Assembly (NCBI RefSeq): GCF_019931575.1
Contig: NZ_CP082923.1
Location: 3,906,001 to 3,970,000, forward strand
Direction of reading: 5' to 3'
Source: Caulobacter segnis
GTDB lineage: Bacteria; Pseudomonadota; Alphaproteobacteria; Caulobacterales; Caulobacteraceae
DNA length: 64,000 nucleotides
Shown here: piece by piece, positions 1 to 7,244 of the stretch
Numbering within the stretch: position 1 is the first letter of the stretch
Layout of the letters: each line of letters starts with the position of its first letter
Notes under the pieces: model-generated
The model's database searches: none
Told to the model about the DNA's origin: nothing
The model's input: only the letters and a program-made list of their open reading frames with translations
Made by a program: the position numbers and the translations under genes

Positions 1-1
1 C

Positions 2-547
2 TTCGAACGCGATCTGATCGCCCTGATCCCGCATCTGCGGGCTTTCGCGCGCTCGCTGTGCGGCGACGCCACCGCCGCCGACGACCTGGCGCAGGACGCC
101 GTCGCCAAGGCCTGGGCCAGCCGCAACAGCTTCACCATGGGCACCAACATGAAGGCCTGGACCTTCATGATCCTGCGCAACCAGTTCTATTCCGACAAGC
201 GCCGCAGCTGGCGCTCGGTGGCCCTGGACCAGGAGACCGCCGAACGGACCCTGGTGGCCAACACCAATTTCGACAGCGCCATCGCCCTGGACGACCTGCG
301 CCAGGCGATGATGATGCTGCCCGAGAACCAGCGCGAGGCCCTGATCCTGATCGGCGCCGGCGGGTTCAGCTACGAGGAGGCGGCCGAGGTGATCGGCGTC
401 GCCGTCGGCACGGTCAAGAGCCGCGTCAGCCGCGCCCGCGCCGACCTGGTCCGCATCTTCGAGACCGGCGACTACGAACGCGACGGCCTCCCGGTGCACG
501 AGGCCATGGGCTCGATGCTGCGGGCGCTGGAACGCCTGGCGGCTTAA
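2..547 (+). CDS. sigT: EcfG-type ECF sigma factor (general stress response), 5' end outside the window
   Basis: The open frame enters from the left edge and ends with TAA at 545-547. It gives about 181 residues, close to the full length of an EcfG protein, so only a short N-terminus is missing. Region 2 is visible as HLRAFARSLCG followed by DDLAQDAVAKAWA. Region 4 is visible as LPENQREALILI, then YEEAAEVIGVAVGTVKSRVSRAR, whose helix-turn-helix reads the -35 box. In alphaproteobacteria EcfG sigma factors are held by NepR and released by phosphorylated PhyR; those genes would lie to the left and cannot be seen. SigT is the Caulobacter name; the symbol rests on similarity to this family. Its stop codon overlaps the end of the convergent kynU by 4 bases. 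Confidence 0.85.
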   Translation, partial: FERDLIALIPHLRAFARSLCGDATAADDLAQDAVAKAWASRNSFTMGTNMKAWTFMILRNQFYSDKRRSWRSVALDQETAERTLVANTNFDSAIALDDLRQAMMMLPENQREALILIGAGGFSYEEAAEVIGVAVGTVKSRVSRARADLVRIFETGDYERDGLPVHEAMGSMLRALERLAA

Positions 548-1707
548 GGCTCCAGCGCGGCGCACGCCGCGCGGAACGCCTCCACATGCGCCTCGTCGTG
601 ATAGATCGACAGCCCGACGCGCAGCACGTCGTCGCGGACATCGACCACCACGCCCTTCTCGGCCAGCGCCTGCTTCCAGGCGCTGGCCTTTTCGTGTCGC
701 AGGGCCAGGAACCGCGCCGAAGGGCCGGTGCCTGGCGGGTTCAGCACGACCGCGTCCTTCAGCGGCCCGGCCTCGCCCAGGGCGATCCTGGCCAGCAGCA
801 CCGACTTCAGCCGGGCGACGTGCCGCGCCATCGCCGTGGTGGTCAGGCCCTCGCGCTCCAGCATCGTCCCCGCCGCCACGAAGCGGTAGAGGCCCGACGG
901 GTCGAAGGTCGCGCCCAGGAAGCGGCCGGCGTCGCGGACGTAGCCCACGCCGCCGGGCGGGCCTTCCAGGTCGCCGAACTCGGCGTACCAGCCGGTCAGC
1001 ACGGGACGGGGGCCGAAGCCTGGCGGGGCGTGCAGGAACGCCGCCCCCTCCCCGGCCATGGCGTACTTGTAGCCGCCGGCCAGGTAGAAGATCCGGTCGG
1101 CCACCGCCGACAGGTCGGTCGAGACGGCGCGGAAGCCGTGATAGCCGTCGACCACGACCCACGGCCCCTCGGGCCGGGCCAGGTCGGCCAGCTCGAACAC
1201 GCGGTCGAACACCAGGCCGGTCTTGAAGAACACGTGGCTGGCGAAGATCAGGTCGTGACCGCCTTCGCGCGCCGCCGCCAGGAACCGTTCGGCGAGGTCG
1301 GGACCTTCGCTGCCTACCAGGGTCAGTTCGATCTCGCCGGCCTCGACCCAGCGCTGGGCCTGGCGGCGGAACGAATGGAACTCGCCGTCCGTGGCCAGCA
1401 CCCGCACCGGGCCGGAACGGTCGACAGCCGATAGCAGCACGGCCAGCAAGGAATGGGTGTTGGGCGCGAAGACCACCGTTTCCGGCGACGGCAGCTTCAG
1501 TTCGCGCGCCACCAGGCCCTGGGCGGCCGGGTAGACCTCGCCCAGCACCTTGTCCCACTTGTGGTCGGCCAGGACGGCGGCGTCGCGCCAGGCGTCGACC
1601 TGGGCGTCCAGGGTGACGTCCGGCCACAGGTGATGGCTGTGGGCGGCCATGTGCAGGCGGTCCGGAACGCCCAGCGCCCGCGAGAACAGGTCCTTGCGCG
1701 CGCTCAT
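544..1707 (-). CDS. kynU: kynureninase (PLP-dependent, class V aminotransferase fold)
   Basis: Predicted to cleave kynurenine to anthranilate and alanine in cytosolic tryptophan catabolism. The 387-residue protein is shorter than the usual 410-420. It shows the PLP-site features of the fold: DGYHGF (Asp188 to His190 region) and GGYKYA with Lys214 as the likely Schiff-base lysine. The start is ATG at 1707. kynA lies 16 bases upstream on the same strand, so the two are probably one operon read leftwards. No arylformamidase (kynB) is present nearby. A less specific class V aminotransferase role is possible, but the pairing with tryptophan dioxygenase makes kynureninase by far the best reading. 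Confidence 0.85.
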   Translation of the reverse strand: MSARKDLFSRALGVPDRLHMAAHSHHLWPDVTLDAQVDAWRDAAVLADHKWDKVLGEVYPAAQGLVARELKLPSPETVVFAPNTHSLLAVLLSAVDRSGPVRVLATDGEFHSFRRQAQRWVEAGEIELTLVGSEGPDLAERFLAAAREGGHDLIFASHVFFKTGLVFDRVFELADLARPEGPWVVVDGYHGFRAVSTDLSAVADRIFYLAGGYKYAMAGEGAAFLHAPPGFGPRPVLTGWYAEFGDLEGPPGGVGYVRDAGRFLGATFDPSGLYRFVAAGTMLEREGLTTTAMARHVARLKSVLLARIALGEAGPLKDAVVLNPPGTGPSARFLALRHEKASAWKQALAEKGVVVDVRDDVLRVGLSIYHDEAHVEAFRAACAALEP

Positions 1708-1723
1708 TACAGCTTGATCCTCG

Positions 1724-2515
1724 TCATAGCTTGGTCCTGAGCGACCATAGCTCCGGAAACGCCCGTCGGCGCAGGGTGCTGGCCAGGTAGCCGATCCCGT
1801 CGGTGCCGCCCGTGCCCGGCCGGCCGCCGATGATCCGCTCGACGGTCAGCACGTGCTTGTGCCGCCAGGTGACCAGGGCGTCGTCCAGGTCGACCAGCTT
1901 CTCGGCCAGCTGGTAAAGCTCCCAATAGCGCTGCGGGTCGCGATAGACCTCCAGCCAGGCGGCCTCGACCGCCTCGGACGGGGCGTAGGCCTGCGTCCAG
2001 TCGCGGTGGAGGGCGTCATCCGGCACGGCCAAGCCGAGCCTCGGCAGTTGCGCGATGGCCACGTCGTACAGGCTGGGCGCGGCCAGCGCCGCCTTCAGCA
2101 GCGCCAGGCCTTCGGAGCCCTCCTCCTGGAACTTCAGGAAGCTCTGGTCCTTCAGGCCCAGCAGGTATTCCAGGGTGCGGAACTGCGCCGACTGGAAGCC
2201 CGAGCTCGAGCCCAGCTCGCCCCGGAAGCTCAAGTAGTCGGCCGGGGTCATGGTGGCCAGCACGTCCCACGACAGGGTCATCACCGTCTGGATCCGCGAC
2301 ACCCGCGCCAGGGCCTTGTAGGCCGGCTCGACGTCGCCCGCCGCGATCAGCCGCCGGGCCAACCCGACCTCGTGGATGATCTCCTTGAGCCACAGCTCCT
2401 TGGTCTGGTGGATGACGATGAACAGGAGTTCGTCGTGCCGGTCGCTCAGCGGGGTCTGGGCCGCCAGCAGGGTGTCGAGCGCGAGGTACCGCGCGTAGGT
2501 CATGTCTTGCGCCAT
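1724..2515 (-). CDS. kynA: tryptophan 2,3-dioxygenase
   Basis: Heme enzyme that opens the indole ring of L-tryptophan to N-formylkynurenine, the first step of the kynurenine pathway. The 263-residue protein matches the bacterial family length. Family features seen: YARYLALDTLLAAQ near the N-terminus, FIVIHQTKELWLKEI (residues 32-46), GSSSGFQSAQFR (102-113) and the C-terminal heme and substrate segment WRHKHVLTVERIIG followed by GGTDGIGYL. His221 is the likely axial heme ligand. It is first in the leftward kynA-kynU pair and is divergent from an Lrp-type regulator that starts about 100 bases away. Confidence 0.93.
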   Translation of the reverse strand: MAQDMTYARYLALDTLLAAQTPLSDRHDELLFIVIHQTKELWLKEIIHEVGLARRLIAAGDVEPAYKALARVSRIQTVMTLSWDVLATMTPADYLSFRGELGSSSGFQSAQFRTLEYLLGLKDQSFLKFQEEGSEGLALLKAALAAPSLYDVAIAQLPRLGLAVPDDALHRDWTQAYAPSEAVEAAWLEVYRDPQRYWELYQLAEKLVDLDDALVTWRHKHVLTVERIIGGRPGTGGTDGIGYLASTLRRRAFPELWSLRTKL

Positions 2516-2592
2516 GGAAGGACCCTATGCCGATCGCCACGGCACATTGTCCTCGTTTGCACCGGCCGCCGCCAGCACGATAGAACGATGTC

Positions 2593-2600
2593 CTGATCAG
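2593..2600. promoter_or_regulatory. palindrome in the kynA/regulator intergenic region, possible operator
   Basis: CTGATCAG is a perfect 8-base palindrome inside a longer imperfect dyad (TGTCCTGATCAGACA, 2590-2604). It sits between the divergent kynA and Lrp-type regulator genes, 20 bases before the regulator start. Lrp/AsnC proteins bind short dyads, so it is a reasonable operator candidate, but an 8-base palindrome can occur by chance. Confidence 0.3.
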
Positions 2601-2619
2601 ACACCAACTGGCGGAACGA

Positions 2620-3072
2620 ATGTCAGCCCTGAGCCGCATCGACCTGTCGATCCTCCGCATCCTGGAGGCCGACGCCCGCATCTCGTTCGCCGCCCTGGCC
2701 GAGCGCGTGGGCCTGTCGAAATCGCCGTGCTGGAGCCGCGTCCAGGCCCTGGAGAAGCAGGGCGTCATCACCGGCTACCACGCTCGCCTCGACGCCAAGG
2801 CGGTCGGCAAGGGCCTGACCGTCTACGCCCTGGCCACCGTCGAGTTCGCCCGCGCCGAGGCCTTCGAGGCCGCGGTCCTCAAGCACCCGGCCATCACCGA
2901 GTGCCACTCCACGGCCGGCGCGGGCGACTACCTGCTGCGGGTCGTGGCGGCCGACGTCGAGGACCTCGACCACCTGCTGCGCAGGGAGCTGAGCCAGCTG
3001 CCGGGCGTGCAGCGCTACACCACGACGGTGTGCATGAAGGCGATCAAGGCGGGGGGCGGGTTGATGGGGTGA
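2620..3072 (+). CDS. kynR: Lrp/AsnC family transcriptional regulator, probable kynurenine-responsive KynR
   Basis: 150 residues with the two standard Lrp parts: an N-terminal helix-turn-helix (LSRIDLSILRILEADARIS, then LAERVGLSKSPCWSRVQALE) and a C-terminal effector-binding domain with the family's GAGDYLLRV stretch near residue 105. It is divergently placed from kynA-kynU. In Pseudomonas, Lrp-type KynR in the same arrangement activates the kyn genes in response to L-kynurenine, so that role is inferred from context. The start is the ATG at 2620. Confidence 0.8.
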   Translation: MSALSRIDLSILRILEADARISFAALAERVGLSKSPCWSRVQALEKQGVITGYHARLDAKAVGKGLTVYALATVEFARAEAFEAAVLKHPAITECHSTAGAGDYLLRVVAADVEDLDHLLRRELSQLPGVQRYTTTVCMKAIKAGGGLMG

Positions 3073-3118
3073 GCGAAGGGCGGCGCGATCACGCCTTGAT
3101 CGCGCACGACTGCGCCCC

Positions 3119-3757
3119 TCAGAGTCGAACGAAGGGCGCGAGCATGCGTCCGAGCCTTCCCGGCAGAACGATCTGGCCGTCCAGCGCCGCCACGCACAGG
3201 CAAGGCTCGGCCGAGACGACGCGGGGCTGGTGCGTGACGTTGGGGTCGGCCTCCTCGAAGTCGCCCAGCGAGAAGACGCCGTCCTCGGTGGCGTAGGCGC
3301 CGCTGATCACGCAGGTCAGCTCGACGCCGCCGTGCGTATGGCGCGGCGTGCACTGGCCGGGCGCGATCCGCAGCAGGATCACCCGGCAGTCGCCATCGCG
3401 CGGGCCCAGGACGTCGCGGACATAGACGCCTGGCCCCAGCCAGCGCCACGGACCGAGCGGGAAGTGACGCAGAGGCGCGGGGAGCGACGCGTCCGCGCCC
3501 TTCGGAGGCGTCGGCTCGACGCGCGGCTGGAAGGCGTCCAGACGGGCCAGCGCCGCTGCACCGGCCCGCTCGTCCAGCGCCAGCGGCTCGAGGTCTTCCA
3601 GCAGCGCGCCGCCGATGGCCTGGCCAAGCTCGGTCCAAACCCGCGTCTCCGGGCGCAGCGCCAGATGGGTCGCCACGACGACCGCCTCGGGAGGGCTGAG
3701 CGTACCGGCGGCGTAGGCCAGCAGGCGCTCCTCGCTGGGTTGGCGACGCGGGCTCAT
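3119..3757 (-). CDS. chrR: ChrR-like cupin anti-sigma factor with a degenerate zinc site
   Basis: 212 residues, divided like Rhodobacter ChrR: an N-terminal anti-sigma domain (about 1-80) and a C-terminal cupin (about 105-205). The cupin keeps the metal-type residues RHTHGGVELT and a later His in NVTHQP. In the N-terminal domain the zinc set known from R. sphaeroides ChrR (His6, His31, Cys35, Cys38) reads here Gln6, His31, Arg35, Thr38, so three of four ligands are gone. The ATG at 3757 overlaps the TGA of the upstream sigma gene (ATGA), which indicates translational coupling and fits an anti-sigma role. Whether it still senses singlet oxygen cannot be told from sequence. Confidence 0.85.
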   Translation of the reverse strand: MSPRRQPSEERLLAYAAGTLSPPEAVVVATHLALRPETRVWTELGQAIGGALLEDLEPLALDERAGAAALARLDAFQPRVEPTPPKGADASLPAPLRHFPLGPWRWLGPGVYVRDVLGPRDGDCRVILLRIAPGQCTPRHTHGGVELTCVISGAYATEDGVFSLGDFEEADPNVTHQPRVVSAEPCLCVAALDGQIVLPGRLGRMLAPFVRL

Positions 3758-4314
3758 GCCGCGCCTCCCGTCTCGCGCTCGATGAAGACGCGCAGCTTCA
3801 TCATGCCAAAACGGATGCGCGCCTTGATGGTGCCGAGCGGCACGCCCAGGGTCTCGGAGATTTGCGTGTGGGTCTGCTCTTGGAAAAAGGCCATTTCGAT
3901 CGCCTGGGCCTGATCTGGGTTGAGGGTCCGCATCGCCGCCCTGACACGTTCCGCTTCCTGCGCGCCGTTCAGGATCGCGTCCGGCTGTGGCGGATCCTCG
4001 GCCTCGGGAGCGAAATCCTCGGCATAGACGGCGCGGTCCGCGCGGCGAAGACTGTCGATCCTGAGATTGCGCGCGATGGTGAAGATCCAGGCCGCCGCCG
4101 AGGCGCGCCCCTGATCGAAGAGGTGCGCCTTGCGCCACACGGTCAGCAGGGTCTCCTGGGCCAACTCCTCGGCCGCGAAGGCGGACGTCCCGCTACGGAC
4201 CAGCAGCGCTTTCACCCGTGGGGCGTAGTGGTCGAAAAGCGCCCCGAACGCTTCTCGGTCGCGGTCGGCGGCGATCCGCGCGATGCAGGCGTTGAAGTCC
4301 CCCGGCGCGGTCAT
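3754..4314 (-). CDS. rpoE: ECF sigma factor, RpoE/ChrR (ECF11-like) type
   Basis: 186 residues from the ATG at 4314. Region 2 is seen in AFGALFDHYAPRVKALLVRSG and ELAQETLLTVWRKAHLFD, then WIFTIARNLRIDSLRR. Region 4 is LNPDQAQAIEMAFFQEQTH followed by ISETLGVPLGTIKARIRFG. The partner is the overlapping chrR-like gene. In Rhodobacter the RpoE/ChrR pair answers singlet oxygen. No good Shine-Dalgarno is visible before 4314; an in-frame ATG at 4362 (MHATQLDP) is an alternative start but lies almost on the predicted transcription start. A promoter-like site at 4369-4396 matches two sites in the nearby DUF2177/oxidase intergenic region, which suggests autoregulation. Confidence 0.88.
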   Translation of the reverse strand: MTAPGDFNACIARIAADRDREAFGALFDHYAPRVKALLVRSGTSAFAAEELAQETLLTVWRKAHLFDQGRASAAAWIFTIARNLRIDSLRRADRAVYAEDFAPEAEDPPQPDAILNGAQEAERVRAAMRTLNPDQAQAIEMAFFQEQTHTQISETLGVPLGTIKARIRFGMMKLRVFIERETGGAA

Positions 4315-4368
4315 GGCGTGAGGGCTGCGAGCGCGGCGGGGATCAAGCTGAGTCGCATGCATGACCAT

Positions 4369-4396
4369 GATACGCAACGAGACGGTCGACGGACGA
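4369..4396 (-). promoter_or_regulatory. candidate ECF promoter of the sigma/anti-sigma operon
   Basis: On the minus strand TCGTCC (4391-4396) is followed after 16 bases by CGTATC (4369-4374). The same layout (NC[AG]TCC, 16 bases, CGTA[AT]C) occurs twice more at 6613-6640 and 6643-6670. The -35-like part resembles the TGATCC of known RpoE/ChrR promoters. Three hits at the expected places support it; no transcription data are available to me. Confidence 0.5.
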
Positions 4397-4438
4397 TGCG
4401 ACGGCCATAAAATCTCGCGCGGACGGACAGGATCGGCC

Positions 4439-5209
4439 TCAGGCGGGATCTCCCAGGGTCACGGCGTGGACCGGCGGCGGCGGGCGGCGGCGCAGGCCGA
4501 TACCGCGCGCCAGGATCCGCACGGCTTCCCAGTGTATGCCCGCGATTACCTTGAAGCTCAGAAGCGGATGGCGCAGCCAGGCTTTCAGCAGCGCGGCGTC
4601 GGTCAAGGGCGCGCGCTGGCCCGCGAACGCCGCCGTCAGGATCGGCTGGTCGCCGCGGCGGACGGTGACGACCACGGAGACGGCCTCGCCGGGCGGCCGG
4701 ATCTCGAAGTCGTAGGCCAGGTCCATGTCCATGAACGGCGAGACGAAGAAGCGCTTCGGGGCGGTCTGGCGCACGCGTTCAGCCGACGGGTCCGGAACCG
4801 CGACCAGATAGCTGTGTCGCTCGCCGAAGGTGTTGCGCACCTCGTAGAGGATCGCCGCCAGGCCGCCGTCGGCGCGGTGGCAGAAATAGAGGCTGAGCGG
4901 ATTGAAGCCATAGCCAAGGATACGCGGCATGCAGAGCAGGCGCACCGCCCCCCCGGCGACGATCTCGGCCTGGGCCAGCTGGTCGTTCACATAGGCCTTG
5001 AGGTCCGCGCCCGAACGGGCGCCATGGTCGGCGGCGCGAAACGACATCAGCCCGAACTTGCCCGCGCCGAGCAGCCGCAGGCGCGAGAACAGCCCCGGCA
5101 GGGCGTCGAGATCGAGCAGCAGCATGAAGATGCGGTAGCGCAGCCGATGCGTCTTCGGCGAGAACCGCGCGTGGGTGACGACGCCTTCGTAGATCGCCGA
5201 GGCGGTCAT
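4439..5209 (-). CDS. DUF1365 family protein
   Basis: 256 residues from the ATG at 5209, which overlaps the stop of the upstream FAD-oxidase gene (ATGA). Typical DUF1365 stretches are IYEGVVTHARFSPKTHRLRY at the N-terminus, the GYGFNPLSLYFCH box and KRFFVSPFMDMD. The biochemical role of the family is not settled. DUF1365 genes commonly sit beside FAD amine-oxidase-like proteins and cyclopropane-fatty-acid-synthase-like genes, and such a set belongs to the RpoE/ChrR regulon in Rhodobacter, which points to lipid modification under photo-oxidative stress. Here no cyclopropane synthase gene is present. The sigma gene follows after about 60-120 bases. Confidence 0.85.
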   Translation of the reverse strand: MTASAIYEGVVTHARFSPKTHRLRYRIFMLLLDLDALPGLFSRLRLLGAGKFGLMSFRAADHGARSGADLKAYVNDQLAQAEIVAGGAVRLLCMPRILGYGFNPLSLYFCHRADGGLAAILYEVRNTFGERHSYLVAVPDPSAERVRQTAPKRFFVSPFMDMDLAYDFEIRPPGEAVSVVVTVRRGDQPILTAAFAGQRAPLTDAALLKAWLRHPLLSFKVIAGIHWEAVRILARGIGLRRRPPPPVHAVTLGDPA

Positions 5210-6570
5210 GCGGCGCGTTCGAGATCGGGCGCGCAGACGGTGATCCGTCCACTTTCGTCGGCCACCGACCATGGACGCCGGACGCCGCCCAGCTGTTCGG
5301 CGACGGCCAGGCCCGCCTGCAGACCATCCTCGTGGAAGCCCGCGCCGAAATAGGCTCCGCAGAACCAGGCGCGGCGCGCGCCCTGCAGGGTCCAGAGCTC
5401 CTTCTGGGCGGTCAGCGCGGCGGCGTCGAAGTGCGGATGCTCGAAGGCGCGCGTCTCGTGGATCAGATCCTCGCGCGGCTCCAGGTGCGGGTTGAGGGTG
5501 ACGAACAGGGATGGACTCTGGCGCAGGCCCTGCAGGTGGTTCATCCAGTAGCTGACGCAGCCGCTGGCCGGGTCGTCGCGGCGTCCCAGGTGGTTCCAGC
5601 TGGCCCAGGCCAGGCGTCGGCGCGGCATCAGCCGGCGATCCCGGTGCAGCACCACCTGGTTGGGCGTGTAGCGGAACGCCCCCAGCAGCGCGCGCTCGCG
5701 GGCGTCGGCGTCGGACAACAGCCGCAAGGTGGTCGGGGCGTGGGTGGCGAACACCACGTGGTCGAACGCGGTCTCGCGGCCGCCGTCCTCGATGATCCGC
5801 ACGCCGTCCTCGCGCCGCTGGACGGTCTCGATGCGGGCGGACAGCCGCGTACGGCCCTGGAAGGCCCGGGCCAGGCGGTCGACATAGTTGCGGCTGCCGC
5901 CATCGACCGTTCGCCAGGTTCGGCGGCCGACGAACCGCAGCAGGTCATGGTTCTCGAAGAAGCGGATAAAGGCCGCGGCGGGATGCTCGCCGGCGCCCTC
6001 GATGCTGGCCGACCAGATCGCCGCCGCCATCGGCAGCAGATGGTCCTGCCGCAGCGCCGCGCCGTAGCCGTGGGCGCGCAGGTATTCGCTCAGGGAGACG
6101 ACAGGGTCCAACGTCGCCAGATGTCCCGGCGCGGTCCGGTAGAAGCGGTTGAGGTCGCGCAGCATCGACCAGAAACGCGGCCGCAGCAGGGCGCTGGGCT
6201 GGGCGAACAGCGAAGCCAAGCTCTTGCTGCCGTACTCCAGATCGCCATCGTCCAGCGAGATGGCCAGCGACATGTCGGCCGGCTTGGTCGGCGCGCCCAG
6301 ATGGCGGAACAGCGCCGTCAGGTTCGGATAGTTCACCTCGTTATAGACGATGAACCCCATGTCGACCGCGATGGCGCCGCCAGGGGCGGGAACGTCGACA
6401 GTGTGGGCGTGGCCGCCCAGGCGGTCGGCCGACTCGAACAGCGTGACCTCGTGACCTTGGCTCAGCAGCCAGGCGCACGACAGGCCCGAGATCCCGGAAC
6501 CGATGACGGCGATCCGCTGGGGCTTGGCCTGGCGAGGCTGGGAGGCGAACGGGAGGAGCGTGGCCTGCAT
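5206..6570 (-). CDS. FAD-dependent amine-oxidase-like protein (NAD(P)/FAD-binding, DUF1365 partner)
   Basis: 454 residues. The N-terminus carries the Rossmann dinucleotide-binding motif IAVIGSGISGLSCAWLLS (about 20-37), followed by FESADRLGGHAHTVD, the usual amine-oxidase/desaturase extension. The C-terminus has the flavin-closing stretch WFCGAYFGAGFHEDGLQAG. It heads the leftward pair with the DUF1365 gene. Members are annotated as dehydrogenases or saturases without a firm substrate; the association with sigma/ChrR-like stress regulators suggests oxidation or remodelling of membrane fatty acids. An AGGAG ribosome-binding site lies 5 bases before the ATG at 6570. Confidence 0.85.
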   Translation of the reverse strand: MQATLLPFASQPRQAKPQRIAVIGSGISGLSCAWLLSQGHEVTLFESADRLGGHAHTVDVPAPGGAIAVDMGFIVYNEVNYPNLTALFRHLGAPTKPADMSLAISLDDGDLEYGSKSLASLFAQPSALLRPRFWSMLRDLNRFYRTAPGHLATLDPVVSLSEYLRAHGYGAALRQDHLLPMAAAIWSASIEGAGEHPAAAFIRFFENHDLLRFVGRRTWRTVDGGSRNYVDRLARAFQGRTRLSARIETVQRREDGVRIIEDGGRETAFDHVVFATHAPTTLRLLSDADARERALLGAFRYTPNQVVLHRDRRLMPRRRLAWASWNHLGRRDDPASGCVSYWMNHLQGLRQSPSLFVTLNPHLEPREDLIHETRAFEHPHFDAAALTAQKELWTLQGARRAWFCGAYFGAGFHEDGLQAGLAVAEQLGGVRRPWSVADESGRITVCAPDLERAA

Positions 6571-6612
6571 CGAAGTCTCCTGGCGTCGAGCGCGAGGGTG
6601 GTGTCGATGAGG

Positions 6613-6640
6613 GTTACGGTCGATGCGGCCTCGCGGATGG
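6613..6640 (-). promoter_or_regulatory. candidate ECF promoter of the FAD-oxidase/DUF1365 operon
   Basis: On the minus strand CCATCC (6635-6640), 16 bases, then CGTAAC (6613-6618). This would start RNA near 6606 and leave a leader of about 36 bases with a good ribosome-binding site. The -10-like part is half of a perfect 10-base inverted repeat (GAGGGTTACG at 6609-6618 with CGTAACCCTC at 6665-6674). Confidence 0.5.
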
Positions 6641-6642
6641 AT

Positions 6643-6670
6643 GCGTCCGACGGGATTTTTCGGGCGTAAC
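6643..6670 (+). promoter_or_regulatory. candidate ECF promoter of the DUF2177 gene
   Basis: GCGTCC (6643-6648), 16 bases, then CGTAAC (6665-6670). The -35-like box lies two bases from that of the opposite promoter, so the two promoters stand back to back. The start would be near 6677, giving a short leader with AGGGAG before the ATG at 6693. Confidence 0.5.
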
Positions 6671-6692
6671 CCTCCAACGAAGGGAGTTCGCC

Positions 6693-7094
6693 ATGAGGAT
6701 GTTGGTAGCCTATGTCAGCGCGCTGGCGGCGTTCGTCGCGCTCGATTTCGTCTGGCTGAGCCTGATGGTTCAGCGCCTCTACAGGCCCGAGCTGGGCGAG
6801 ATCCTGGCCCCGAAGCCCAGGCTCGGCGCCGCCGTGGCCTTCTATCTGATCTATGCGGCCGGCCTGGTCGTCCTGGCGGTCGCCCCGGCGCTCAAGGAGG
6901 GCGCGGCCGGTCGCGCCGCGCTCAATGGGCTCGTGTTCGGCGCGGTGGCCTATGCGACCTATGACCTGACCAACCAGGCCACGCTGCGGACATGGTCGAT
7001 GAAGGTCTCGATCGCCGACATCGCTTGGGGCGCGTTCGCCACGGCCTTGGCGGCGGTGGCGGCCTTCGCCTTGGCGCGGATGATCGCGCGATAG
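6693..7094 (+). CDS. DUF2177 family four-helix membrane protein
   Basis: 133 residues with four predicted membrane helices. Family marks are ALDFVWLSLM near the N-terminus and FGAVAYATYDLTNQATL in the third part. It is divergent from the FAD-oxidase gene and shares with it a promoter-like pair. DUF2177 proteins have no proven activity; they recur beside DUF1365 and FAD-oxidase genes, so it is probably a membrane component of the same stress function. The AGGGAG ribosome-binding site supports the ATG at 6693. Confidence 0.85.
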   Translation: MRMLVAYVSALAAFVALDFVWLSLMVQRLYRPELGEILAPKPRLGAAVAFYLIYAAGLVVLAVAPALKEGAAGRAALNGLVFGAVAYATYDLTNQATLRTWSMKVSIADIAWGAFATALAAVAAFALARMIAR

Positions 7095-7244
7095 CGCCGA
7101 GCGCTTTGAACCGTCTTGCTGCAATCGTCTCGCAAGAGGCCCGCTCGCCTTGCCTGGCGTCGGTTTTTGCCCTCAAGCTCCGGCGTCCGGCCTCGTCGCC
7201 GTCAGGCGTCGAGCGTTCCCGCAGGACCGCCAGGAGGGCCTCTC

